From Pyxidicoccus caerfyrddinensis (lineage in GTDB: Bacteria; Myxococcota; Myxococcia; Myxococcales; Myxococcaceae): a DNA stretch of 64,000 nucleotides. The translations under genes and the position numbers were made by a program. The stretch lies in the NCBI RefSeq assembly GCF_010894405.1, contig NZ_JAAIYA010000011.1, positions 186,001 to 250,000 on the forward strand. Reading direction: 5' to 3'. Below, piece after piece: positions 1 to 7,717 of the stretch (position 1 is its first letter; each line of letters begins with the position of its first letter). The notes below the pieces were generated by a model. It did no database searches. It had not been told where the DNA came from and saw nothing but the letters and a program-made list of their open reading frames with translations.

Positions 1-976
1 GCGCCGCTCCAGCACCCGCGCCCCCGCGCTGGCGGACGAGGACGTGGAGACGCTGCCGCCGCCGCCTCCGTCCCGGTCGCGCGCCAACATTCCGCAGGTG
101 GAGGAGCGCGGCCGCGAGGACGAAGAGGAGGACGACGAGCGCACGCTCCTGCCGCCTCCGCCAGAGCCCGTCGCGCCGCCGCGCCGCCGCAGCACCGGCA
201 TGCAGTCCGCCGTGGAGCCGCCGCGCCGTCGCACCAACAGTCGCGTGGACAGCCGCGCGGAGATGCCGGAGCCGCCGCCGCCCCGCCGCTCCTCGGGCGC
301 CTCCGCGGCGGTGCGCCGTGAGGAAGACGACGCGGTGGACCGCGCCCTCGCGGATTCCGCCCAGCGCACGCGCCGCACCATGGCCACGCGCAACGTGGCC
401 ACGGTGGGCTTCATCGTGGGCCTGCTGATTGTCATCGCCATCTTCCACAAGCCCATCCTCTCGGTGCTCAACGGCACGGCGCAGGACGGGCAGGGCGTGC
501 ACGTCACCGTCAACACCAACGAGCGGGTGAAGGTGTCGGTGAAGCACACGCCCAAGTGCCACAGCGACCAGCCGGTGACGGAGCTGGGCTACACGCCGCT
601 GACGCTGGCGCAGGGCGCGCACCTGCAGGACACGCTCATCCTGGAGAACGAGCAGCAGGGCATCTACCGCGAGGACAGCGAAGCGCTGGCCTTCGGCGAG
701 CCCGGCCAGCCCAAGGTCGTCACGTACGAGTTCAAGCGCGGCCACCTCCAGCTCACGCTGAAGCCCGAAGGCATGCGCGGCATCACCGTGCGGCGCAACG
801 GCCAGGACGTGGGCAGCTACTCGGGGAGCAAGGGCCTGAAGATGGAGCTGATGGAGGGCCGCCACAAGCTGGAGCTCAACGGCGGCCCCCTCAAGGAGCC
901 CTTCTTCTTCGAGGTCGACATCAAGCCCGGCGTCATCAACAAGGAGACGCAGGACCTCAGCGCCTTCGTGGGCTAG
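1..976 (+). CDS. C-terminal part of a membrane-anchored Pro-rich protein (5' end outside window)
   Basis: The frame is open from base 2 to a TAG at 974-976, so the true start lies upstream; about 324 residues are visible. The first 110 or so are Pro/Arg/Glu-rich low complexity, as in the juxtamembrane linkers of myxobacterial Ser/Thr kinases. One hydrophobic segment (VGFIVGLLIVIAIF, near visible residues 134-150) is followed by about 170 residues of beta-rich, probably extracytoplasmic sequence that looks PEGA-like. A kinase domain may sit upstream, as in the gene at 7718, but it is not in view, so calling this a kinase is inference. The gene ends 18 bases before the convergent rhodanese gene. 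Confidence 0.7.
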   Translation, partial: RRSSTRAPALADEDVETLPPPPPSRSRANIPQVEERGREDEEEDDERTLLPPPPEPVAPPRRRSTGMQSAVEPPRRRTNSRVDSRAEMPEPPPPRRSSGASAAVRREEDDAVDRALADSAQRTRRTMATRNVATVGFIVGLLIVIAIFHKPILSVLNGTAQDGQGVHVTVNTNERVKVSVKHTPKCHSDQPVTELGYTPLTLAQGAHLQDTLILENEQQGIYREDSEALAFGEPGQPKVVTYEFKRGHLQLTLKPEGMRGITVRRNGQDVGSYSGSKGLKMELMEGRHKLELNGGPLKEPFFFEVDIKPGVINKETQDLSAFVG

Positions 977-994
977 TAACGCGTCAGCGAGGCG

Positions 995-1327
995 TCAGTA
1001 GCGGGGCAGGGTGGGGTCCACCTGCCGCGAGTACAGGTCGATGCCGCCCTTGAGCGACACGGCCTCCAGTCCTTTCGACAGCAGATACGCCGTGCCATCC
1101 AGGCTGCGCACGCCGTGGTGGCAGTAGACGACGACGGGGCGTCCGCGCAGGGCCTCCAGCTCGTCGGCGCGCTCGTCCAACTCTGGCAGCGGAATGAGCA
1201 CCGAGTCCGGGAGCGCCACCCACGCGTGCTCGTCCGGGAAGCGCACGTCCAGCAGCGCGGGCCGGGACTCGGGAGGCCCGGCGAGCAGCTCGGCGAGGCG
1301 GGTGGGGAGGATTTCGGGGATGGGCAT
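995..1327 (-). CDS. Rhodanese-like sulfurtransferase, single domain
   Basis: A 110-residue single-domain rhodanese. The active-site loop VVVYCHHGVRS carries the catalytic Cys (residue 69) that would hold a persulfide. The start MPIPEI is the only one giving a normal rhodanese length; the same frame stays open further upstream but there it is antisense to the out-of-frame MoeB gene. It lies 8 bases downstream of the MoeB-like gene on the same strand and is almost certainly co-transcribed with it. Family knowledge plus this position suggest sulfur relay to a protein adenylated by the MoeB-like enzyme; the acceptor is not identified here. Confidence 0.88.
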   Translation of the reverse strand: MPIPEILPTRLAELLAGPPESRPALLDVRFPDEHAWVALPDSVLIPLPELDERADELEALRGRPVVVYCHHGVRSLDGTAYLLSKGLEAVSLKGGIDLYSRQVDPTLPRY

Positions 1328-1335
1328 CTCGGGCC

Positions 1336-2502
1336 TCAAGCGGCGGTGGGGGCGGAGCAGAACTGCTCGTAGTCGATGAGCTCCACCTTCGCGCCCGGCG
1401 CGCACACCGGACACTTCGGGTCCTTGCGCAGCTTCAACTCCTGGAAGCGGGTGCCCAGCGCGTCGAAGGTGACGAGCCGGCCCGTGAGGGGCTCGCCCCT
1501 GCCGAGGATGAGCTTGAGGGCCTCGTTGGCCTGGAGCAGGCCGATGATGCCGGGCAGCACGCCCAGCACGCCGGCCTCCGCGCATGACGGGGCCAGCTCC
1601 GGCGGCGGCGGGGCGGGGTAGAGGCAGCGGTAGCAGGGGCCCTGGCCGGGGACGAAGGACGTCACCTGGCCCTCGAAGCGGAAGATGGAGCCGTGGATGT
1701 TGGGCTTGCCCCGCATCACGCACGCATCGTTGAGGAGGTAGCGGGTGGGGAAGTTGTCCCCACCGTCCAGCACCAGGTCGAAGCCCTCGAGCACGCGCAG
1801 CACGTTCTCCGAGGTGAGCCGCTCCTGGAAGGGCACCACCTTCACGTCCGGGTTGAGCGCCTCGATGGCCGCGCGGGCGCTGACGACTTTGGGCTGGCCC
1901 TGGAACTCGCGGGTGTGGATGACCTGGCGCTGGAGGTTGCTCAGGTCCACCACGTCCGAGTCGACGATGCCCAGCGTGCCCACGCCGGCCGCGGCGAGGT
2001 ACAGCGCCGCGGGCGAGCCCAGCCCTCCGGCCCCCAGCAGCAGCACCCGGGCCTGGAGCAGCTTCGCCTGTCCCTCCTCGCCCACCTCGGGGAGGATGAG
2101 GTGGCGGCGGTAGCGCTCCTTCTGCTCGGCGGTGAGGACGAAGGGCTTCTCCACCGGGTGGGCCGCGTCGCTCCAGCGGTTGTAGCCGCCCGCCATGGAC
2201 GCCACGCGCGTGTAGCCCAGCTCCTTCAGCGTCTTCGCGGCCAGCGCGGAGCGGGTGCCTCCCGCGCAGTAGACGACGACGTCCTCGTCCCGGCGGGCCC
2301 GGTCTTCAATCCGCAGCTCCAGGTAGCCCCGGGGGATGTGCAGGGCGCCGGGCAGCCGGCCGCCCGCGTACTCGTCCGCCTCCCGTACGTCCACGAGCCT
2401 CACGGGGGCCCGGGCGTCCAGCAGGCGCTTCACCTCGTCCACGGAGACCTCGCGGATCTCCTGCTTCACTCCGGCCAGCAGCTCTTGGAAGGTGGGAGCC
2501 AT
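1336..2502 (-). CDS. moeB: Rhodanese-MoeB/ThiF fusion, sulfur-carrier adenylyltransferase
   Basis: A 388-residue protein with an N-terminal rhodanese domain (residues about 20-115, active-site Cys79 in VVYCAGGTRSA) followed by an E1-like ThiF/MoeB domain (about 125-388). The nucleotide-binding GAGGLGS is near residue 157, and two CxxC pairs (CYRC and CPVC) would hold structural zinc. MoeB-type enzymes adenylate the C-terminal Gly of a ubiquitin-like sulfur carrier for molybdopterin, thiamine or cysteine synthesis. The rhodanese domain is N-terminal, whereas in MOCS3/MoeZ-type proteins it is C-terminal. ATG at 2502 was chosen because the upstream extension is low-quality sequence. First gene of a pair with the rhodanese at 995-1327. 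Which pathway it serves cannot be told from the sequence. Confidence 0.88.
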   Translation of the reverse strand: MAPTFQELLAGVKQEIREVSVDEVKRLLDARAPVRLVDVREADEYAGGRLPGALHIPRGYLELRIEDRARRDEDVVVYCAGGTRSALAAKTLKELGYTRVASMAGGYNRWSDAAHPVEKPFVLTAEQKERYRRHLILPEVGEEGQAKLLQARVLLLGAGGLGSPAALYLAAAGVGTLGIVDSDVVDLSNLQRQVIHTREFQGQPKVVSARAAIEALNPDVKVVPFQERLTSENVLRVLEGFDLVLDGGDNFPTRYLLNDACVMRGKPNIHGSIFRFEGQVTSFVPGQGPCYRCLYPAPPPPELAPSCAEAGVLGVLPGIIGLLQANEALKLILGRGEPLTGRLVTFDALGTRFQELKLRKDPKCPVCAPGAKVELIDYEQFCSAPTAA

Positions 2503-2630
2503 GACGCCGGGTATAACCCGCCGTCCCCGGCCCGTCCGTCCAGATGTGGGCCCTCGGGCGAACGGACGGCCGGCCCCATGGATTTTCCCGGCCCGGGCGT
2601 TATAAGTCGCGTCATAGGAGAGCAACCGAC

Positions 2631-3020
2631 ATGGAAAGCACCACGACGACTTCCGCCCCCGGCACCGCGACGGCCCCCCAGGCCACCCCGGGCGTGGCCG
2701 TGCGCCTGACGGAGGCCGCCATCAATCAGGTGAAGGCGGTCATCAAGGCCCAGGGCTTCGAGGGCTACTTCTTCTCCATCCGCGTCGTCCCCGCCGGCTG
2801 CAGCGGCCTGGGTTACGACTTGAACCTGGTCAAGGAGACCAAGGCCGGCGACGCCGTGTGGGAGCAGGACGGCGTGAAGATCGCCTCCGACGCGATGAGC
2901 AGCCAGTACCTCGAGGGCACGGAGATCGACTACGTCTCCGCCATCACCGGCTCGGGCTTCAAGTTCAACAACCCGAACGCGAAGTCCTCCTGCGGCTGCG
3001 GCACGTCGTTCACGACCTGA
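2631..3020 (+). CDS. IscA/ErpA-type iron-sulfur cluster carrier
   Basis: A 129-residue A-type Fe-S carrier. The three conserved cysteines are present: Cys57 in AGCSGLGYDL and Cys121/Cys123 in SCGCG near the C terminus, which together ligate a transferable cluster. The first 20 residues are a Thr/Ala/Pro-rich extension not needed for the fold. ATG at 2631 is preceded by AGGAG at 2616-2620. It is transcribed divergently from the MoeB-like gene, so the 128-base gap probably holds both promoters. IscA, ErpA and SufA cannot be separated on sequence alone, and no isc or suf genes are adjacent. Confidence 0.88.
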   Translation: MESTTTTSAPGTATAPQATPGVAVRLTEAAINQVKAVIKAQGFEGYFFSIRVVPAGCSGLGYDLNLVKETKAGDAVWEQDGVKIASDAMSSQYLEGTEIDYVSAITGSGFKFNNPNAKSSCGCGTSFTT

Positions 3021-3047
3021 GCTGAGCGGCGCGGTGGTTCGCAGGTG

Positions 3048-3069
3048 GCGCCCGTCTTGAGACGGGCGC
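3048..3069. terminator. Perfect 9-bp hairpin between convergent genes
   Basis: GCGCCCGTC (3048-3056) and GACGGGCGC (3061-3069) form a perfect 9-bp stem with a 4-base loop, 28 bases after the stop of the IscA-type gene and between it and the convergent thioesterase gene. Neither strand has a T tract afterwards, so it may act with Rho or only as a 3' stability structure. Confidence 0.45.
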
Positions 3070-3132
3070 TCCAGACCGGGGTGGGGCGGGTTGCCCTCCC
3101 CGGCCGTGTCAAATCCCTTCGCTCGCGGGCCT

Positions 3133-3651
3133 TCAGGCCCCGGCGAGGGGCTTCATCACCTTCAGCCAGTTCTGGTTCTCCTTCTGGCGCGCCAGGCGCT
3201 GGGTGCGGCGGGCCTCCGCTTCGCGGAAGGCCTCGCGCTCGGCGTCCGTCGCCATCAGCACCGGCGGCACCTGCACCCGGCCTCCGTCCTTGTCGATGGC
3301 CACGAAGGTGAGCAGCGCGCTGGTGGTGAGGAAGCGCTCCCCGGTGAGCGGGTTCTCCGCGTGCACCGTCACCCCCACCTCCATGGACGTGCGGAAGGCG
3401 GCCAGCACCCGCGCGTGCAGCAGCGCCACCCAGCCCACCTTGATGGGGGCGTGGAAGTGCAGGTCATTCATGGACGCGGTGACCACCACCTGCCGGCAGT
3501 GACGCTGTGCCGCCACCGCGCCGCAGATGTCGATCCACTCCATCACCTTCCCACCGAAGGCGGCGTTCAGGTTGTTGGCGTCCGGAGGGAGGATGAGCTG
3601 GGTCATCACCACCTCCGTGTCTTTCGGGTTCTTCGGGCTCAGGTCGGGCAT
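3133..3651 (-). CDS. Acyl-CoA thioesterase, hotdog fold (YciA/BACH-like)
   Basis: A 172-residue single-hotdog protein. The segment NAAFGGKVMEWIDICGAVAA fits the acyl-CoA thioesterase signature (Asn...Gly-Gly...Asp in the long helix), and HFHAPIKVGWVALLHARV matches the next strands. These enzymes hydrolyse cytosolic acyl-CoAs to free acid and CoA, usually as hexamers of hotdog dimers. The C-terminal 40 residues are charged and helical (EREAFREAEARRTQRLARQK), a common tail in this family. The start is supported by AAGGTG upstream on the minus strand. It stands alone; chain-length preference cannot be inferred. Confidence 0.87.
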   Translation of the reverse strand: MPDLSPKNPKDTEVVMTQLILPPDANNLNAAFGGKVMEWIDICGAVAAQRHCRQVVVTASMNDLHFHAPIKVGWVALLHARVLAAFRTSMEVGVTVHAENPLTGERFLTTSALLTFVAIDKDGGRVQVPPVLMATDAEREAFREAEARRTQRLARQKENQNWLKVMKPLAGA

Positions 3652-3787
3652 TTCACACCTTCGGTTCTGGGACGCGGCGCCTGGGGACAGGGTCGATGTC
3701 GTCCCGTGAATGGCTCAGGGGTTTAACGCGCGCAAGCGCGGAGAACCCGGCTGAGATTCGGGGGCTCGTCCCAATCAGGCGTGCGCT

Positions 3788-4522
3788 TCAGGCCAGGAAG
3801 GTGGAGACGCGGTCGAGGAACTCCTCGCGTCCCTTCCCGCGGCGGATGTCCTGGGAGGACACGTCCATCACGAGGCAGTCCACGCCGTACTTCTCCTGCA
3901 GCACCAGGGGGAAGCTCGCGTAGTAGCCGTTGAGGCCGCGCAGGAACTGGTGGCGGATGCCCTTCTCCTCCTCGCGGCCGCGGGTGCGGATGCGCTGCAG
4001 GAGCACGTCCACGCTGCCCACTTCGAAGCAGATGACCTTGTCGGGCTGGATGATGTGGCGCGACAGGCGCTGGAAGTACTCGTAGTACAGGTCCAGCTCC
4101 GCGTTCGTCATGTGCCCCAGGCCGTGCAGGTACTTGGCGAAGATCTCCGGGTCCTCGTACAGCGTGCGGTCCTGCACGCAGCTGCGCTTGTACGAGTGGA
4201 TGAGCTCGTGGTGCTCCACGCGGCGGATGAGGAACTCGAGCTGGAGCGTGAAGGACCAGCGCGACATGTCCGCGTAGTAGTCACGCAGGAAGCGGTTGTC
4301 GATGACGGGCTCGTCGAAGAGCTGGTAGCCGAAGCTCTGGCAGATGAGCTTGGCGGCCGTCGTCTTGCCCGCGCCGATGTTGCCCGCGAGCGCCACGAAG
4401 CGCCGGGCCCGGGGCACCTTCACCCGGAGGGTGTTGCGGGGGCGGGAGGCGGTTTCGGCTTCGTCCCCTGCGGGGGCGGCCGGTGCGGCGGACGGGCGCT
4501 GGCGCGAGGTGGTGCGGGGCAT
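3788..4522 (-). CDS. Deoxynucleoside kinase family protein
   Basis: A 244-residue kinase of the deoxynucleoside kinase / deoxyguanosine kinase family. A P-loop, GNIGAGKTT, begins near residue 48; the substrate-site FDEPVIDN follows, and QDRTLYED is the counterpart of the family's (D/E)RS motif. The lid RIRTRGREEEKG is Arg-rich as expected. Such enzymes salvage deoxynucleosides by ATP-dependent 5'-phosphorylation. The first 38 residues are an Ala/Pro/Arg low-complexity extension, so the start could lie a little downstream. It follows the glycerophosphodiesterase gene by 11 bases on the same strand, suggesting co-transcription without an obvious functional link. Confidence 0.85.
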   Translation of the reverse strand: MPRTTSRQRPSAAPAAPAGDEAETASRPRNTLRVKVPRARRFVALAGNIGAGKTTAAKLICQSFGYQLFDEPVIDNRFLRDYYADMSRWSFTLQLEFLIRRVEHHELIHSYKRSCVQDRTLYEDPEIFAKYLHGLGHMTNAELDLYYEYFQRLSRHIIQPDKVICFEVGSVDVLLQRIRTRGREEEKGIRHQFLRGLNGYYASFPLVLQEKYGVDCLVMDVSSQDIRRGKGREEFLDRVSTFLA

Positions 4523-4533
4523 GGAACCTGGGC

Positions 4534-5355
4534 TTAACCCGGCTTCGTGGAGGCGTCCATTCGCTGCCTCAGCAGGTCCGGCCGGTCGGTCATGATGCCG
4601 CCGACCCCTTCCTGTAGCAGCTGCTCCATCTCCGTCGCGTCATCCACCGTCCAGACGTTGACCCACTTGCCGCGGGCGGCGCACTCGCGGAGGAAGGCCG
4701 GGTCCACCAGCCGGATGTCCCCGAAGTACAGGGGCATGTCGAGAACGGTGAAGCGCGGGTCCTCCGGAGGCGTCTCCCCGCCGCGCAGGGCGATGACGAA
4801 GGCGGCCAGCGCGTCGCGCGGGTAGAAGTGGCAGGCGTCCGGCAGTCGCGCGGCGAGCCGCTCTCCCACCACGTCCTGCTCGCTGCCCATGCACACCCGC
4901 TCCAGGGCGCCTTCTTCCTTCAAGAGCCCGGCGAAGACGTCCTCGATGCCGGGCACGTCCGGTTTGAGCTCGATGTTGAGGCGCAGTGCGGGGAAGGCGC
5001 GCAGCACCTCGCGCAGGGTGGGGATGCGGACGCCCTGGCCCCGGAAGGAGAAGGTGCGGCCCTCGTCCGGGCTGAAGTGGAAGCCCGCGTCCAGCCGCTT
5101 CAGCTCCGCCAGGGTGAGGGCGGCCAGCGGCCCGGTGCCGTCGGTGCAGCGCTCCAGGGTGGCGTCATGGGCCACCACCACCTCGCCGTCGCGGGTGAGG
5201 TGCACGTCCAGTTCCAGCATGTCCGTGCGGTAGCGCTCCACCGCCTGGCGGAAGGCCTCCAGCGTGTTCTCCGGAGCCAGCGCCGCGCCGCCGCGGTGGG
5301 AGATGTGCAGCGTGGGCCGCAGGCCCCGGAGGAAGGGGAGAAGGGGAGGGGACAT
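4534..5355 (-). CDS. Glycerophosphodiester phosphodiesterase family protein
   Basis: A 273-residue GDPD-type TIM barrel. Key residues are visible: His20-Arg21 in ISHRGG with ENTLEAF, then ELDVHLTRDGEVVVAHD with metal-ligand Glu/Asp and the second catalytic His, then NIELKPD and a terminal VNVWTVDD...GIMTDRPDLL. The reaction is Ca2+-dependent hydrolysis of glycerophosphodiesters to glycerol-3-phosphate and an alcohol. No signal peptide is evident, so it is probably cytosolic. Length is typical. It is first in a two-gene unit with the kinase at 3788-4522. Confidence 0.9.
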   Translation of the reverse strand: MSPPLLPFLRGLRPTLHISHRGGAALAPENTLEAFRQAVERYRTDMLELDVHLTRDGEVVVAHDATLERCTDGTGPLAALTLAELKRLDAGFHFSPDEGRTFSFRGQGVRIPTLREVLRAFPALRLNIELKPDVPGIEDVFAGLLKEEGALERVCMGSEQDVVGERLAARLPDACHFYPRDALAAFVIALRGGETPPEDPRFTVLDMPLYFGDIRLVDPAFLRECAARGKWVNVWTVDDATEMEQLLQEGVGGIMTDRPDLLRQRMDASTKPG

Positions 5356-5378
5356 GCTGCCATTGTAGCGGCGGCGAC

Positions 5379-5419
5379 AAAAAACGAAGGCCGCAGCCCC
5401 CAGAAGGGAGGCTGCGGCC
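5379..5419 (-). terminator. Intrinsic terminator of the lamin-tail lipoprotein gene
   Basis: GGCCGCAGCC (5389-5398) and GGCTGCGGCC (5410-5419) form a perfect 10-bp stem with an 11-base loop. Read on the minus strand, the stem is followed by TTCGTTTTTT (5388-5379), a classic U tract. It lies 25 bases past the stop of the gene at 5444-7309 and insulates the glycerophosphodiesterase gene. Confidence 0.92.
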
Positions 5420-5443
5420 CGGTACTTCAGACGTCGTCCGCGA

Positions 5444-7309
5444 CTAGCGCTTGGTGCCCGGGGTGGGCAGCGCGATCTCGAAGTCGGCCTTGTTGTTGTT
5501 CGTGTCCAGCACGGCGCCGGACACGTCGGGGTTCACCTTGCGCTGGAAGGACACGTCGTTGGTGTTGTTCTCGAAGAGGTCGGTCGGGGTGCCCTCGGCG
5601 AAGGAGAGCTCCTTGTCACCCGCGCCCGTCGCGATGGTCCCGGTGAAGGCAGTGGGGGCGGCGGCATCCTTGGAGGCCTCGTACCAGAGCGCGTCCGTCA
5701 GCACGCCGGTGGGGTAGTAGAGCAGGCCGACCGAGTCGTCCGCGCCGTTCTGGATGATGTCCGTGAGCGGGTTGGTGATGGTGACGCGCAGGGTGCCCGC
5801 GGGCAGCGCGCTCGTCACGGTGGCGGGGCCGAGGACGAGCACCGCGCCGGGGGCGAGCGTGTCGGTGGCGGTGGTGCCATCCGTCACGGAGGACAGCTCG
5901 AAGCGGCGGTACTCCTGGCGGTTGGCGGCGGGCGCGGTGGGCGGGTTGCCGCTGGGGGTCGCGTTGACGAGGACCACCACCATGTTGCCCACGTGCACGG
6001 CCGCGTCGGAGTTGTTGATGAGCTCGATGAACTCCTTGTCATCCACGGCGCCAGTCGTCGCCGCGACGTTGTCACCCTCCACCTCGTTGATGAGCAGTCC
6101 GGTGGGCGCCGTGTCGCTGGAACCCCAGAAGATGGTCGTCGCCGCGGTGGTGCTCACGGGAGCCCCGTTGGTGCCGCTCAGGCCCGCCGCCGTCACGGTG
6201 TAGCGGGTGCCCTCGACCTGGGCCGCGGTGGTGAGCTTCACCTTGTTGCCCGTGACTTCCACCGCACTGACGGCGAGGTCCGGGGTGATGGTGAAGTCAG
6301 TGGCCGCCACGGTGGCCGCGTCCACGTTCACGTTGAAGAGCACCTCCGCCGAGGTCGGGCTCAGCGAGCGCCCGCCCGACACAGTGACGGGGCAGGCCAG
6401 GATGAGGTCGCTGGCGCGGAACGGGGAGATCTGCGCCGTGGTGCCGAAGCGGCCGTAGGGCACGGCCACCGCGGTGAAGTTGCACTGCTGGGCGATGCCG
6501 GAGGCCGTCACCACGGTGTTGGGGATGCGCAGGATGAAGCTGCTCGACGGCGTGGGCGAGCCCGCGGTGGTGAAGGTGAAGGTGGTGAAGCTGCTGCCCG
6601 AGGCGGTGGCGGGGCCGGCCACCGTGCCGCGCACCTGCACGAGGTCCGACTCGTAGGCCGCGAGCGCCGCGGTGCTCTTCACGTCCGTGCGGCCGCTGAT
6701 GTCCACGGTGAGGCCCGGGGTGCCGGCGTCCACCAGGTTCTGCACGGGGGCGCCCTGGCTCACGCGGGTGAGGCCGGTGATGGCGCTCGCCTGGTTGAGG
6801 CCGTTGAAGAGGGTCTTCTCCGTCACGTTGAAGGAGATCTTGTCACCCACCGCGAGCGCGGGCGTCTGGGCGGCGGCGTCCAGCTTCACGAAGAAGGAGG
6901 GGCCCGGCGCGGTCGCCTGCACGTAGAAGCCCGTCGGCGTGGAGCCGAACGCGGGCGCGATGTACGTGACGAACACGTTGGTGATGGGCAGCGGCGGGTT
7001 CACCGGGGTCGCGGTGCCGCTGGTGTTCGCGGTCGCCGCGATGAACGCCGTGATCTGCGTGTTCTCGGGGCTGGTCAGGTCCGCGGGGATGTCCGTCGTC
7101 GTCGGGCCGGCATCCGTGCCCGCGTCGGTGCCGGCATCCGTTCCGGCGTCGACCGGGGTCGGAGTCACGCAGACATTGTCCGTGCAGACCTGGCCGGTGG
7201 CGCAGTCGACCTGGGTGTCACACTCGTTGTCGTCACGGCCAGAGCAGGCCACCGCGGCGAGCGCGGTGAGACCAGCCACCAGCACCAACCGCCCATTGCG
7301 AAATACCAT
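5444..7309 (-). CDS. Secreted lipoprotein with lamin-tail-like domain
   Basis: A 621-residue lipoprotein. The signal peptide MVFRNGRLVLVAGLTALAAVAC ends in a lipobox with Cys22. A Cys-rich segment (CDTQVDCATGQVCTDNVC) follows, then a GTDA repeat linker (residues about 53-68) common in myxobacterial surface proteins. The middle holds OB-like and Ig/big-domain-like beta sequence. The C-terminal part (LLINEVEGDN...EFIELINNSDAAVHVGN) matches lamin-tail domains, often found in secreted nucleases and surface proteins. ATG at 7309 is chosen because GGAGG lies 9 bases upstream and the next residues form the signal peptide; the longer frame to 7492 has neither. No enzymatic motif is seen. Probably outer-membrane or surface located. 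Confidence 0.85.
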   Translation of the reverse strand: MVFRNGRLVLVAGLTALAAVACSGRDDNECDTQVDCATGQVCTDNVCVTPTPVDAGTDAGTDAGTDAGPTTTDIPADLTSPENTQITAFIAATANTSGTATPVNPPLPITNVFVTYIAPAFGSTPTGFYVQATAPGPSFFVKLDAAAQTPALAVGDKISFNVTEKTLFNGLNQASAITGLTRVSQGAPVQNLVDAGTPGLTVDISGRTDVKSTAALAAYESDLVQVRGTVAGPATASGSSFTTFTFTTAGSPTPSSSFILRIPNTVVTASGIAQQCNFTAVAVPYGRFGTTAQISPFRASDLILACPVTVSGGRSLSPTSAEVLFNVNVDAATVAATDFTITPDLAVSAVEVTGNKVKLTTAAQVEGTRYTVTAAGLSGTNGAPVSTTAATTIFWGSSDTAPTGLLINEVEGDNVAATTGAVDDKEFIELINNSDAAVHVGNMVVVLVNATPSGNPPTAPAANRQEYRRFELSSVTDGTTATDTLAPGAVLVLGPATVTSALPAGTLRVTITNPLTDIIQNGADDSVGLLYYPTGVLTDALWYEASKDAAAPTAFTGTIATGAGDKELSFAEGTPTDLFENNTNDVSFQRKVNPDVSGAVLDTNNNKADFEIALPTPGTKR

Positions 7310-7717
7310 TGGGTCATGCCTCCAGGATGCGTTAGGTGGTCCCGCTCTTACACCGCAGCCCGGGGGGGCGTCCAATCGCGGATCCATGTGGAAACGGATG
7401 GAAACGGAGCCGTCACAATCCCTTGAATTCCCTCTCGGAGAAGCCCCGCGTTCCCGCACGCTCCATGCGTGGATGCAGAATCCGCAGCGCACCCGACGGC
7501 GGCTCCGGGGGCTGCTTCTCGGGATGCGGGCGTAATTCCTGGCACCGGTGGATGATCCGCCGCTACTCGCCCGTCCCGGGCGGAGCGGTTTCTTTTCCTG
7601 GATTGTCCGGTCCTGTCAGGTACCTACCGAAGCGGGTGGAGGCGCTGGCTTCGCCAACCCTGTGATTGTGGGTAAGCTCAGGAAAAGTACGCCTCACCCA
7701 CCCCCAGACAGACTGCG
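7310..7717. other. Intergenic region between divergent lipoprotein and Ser/Thr kinase genes
   Basis: These 408 bases hold no convincing gene; short frames inside lack codon bias or a ribosome site. The left edge carries GGAGG (about 7320-7325) for the minus-strand lipoprotein. Two copies of TGGAAACGG sit back to back at 7389-7407. Both divergent promoters must lie here, but I see no pair of boxes good enough to name. Confidence 0.6.

Noticed and set aside
7540..7560. TGGCAC resembling the -24 element of a sigma-54 promoter
   Set aside because: The -12 element GC is not found at the required spacing of ten bases after the GG.
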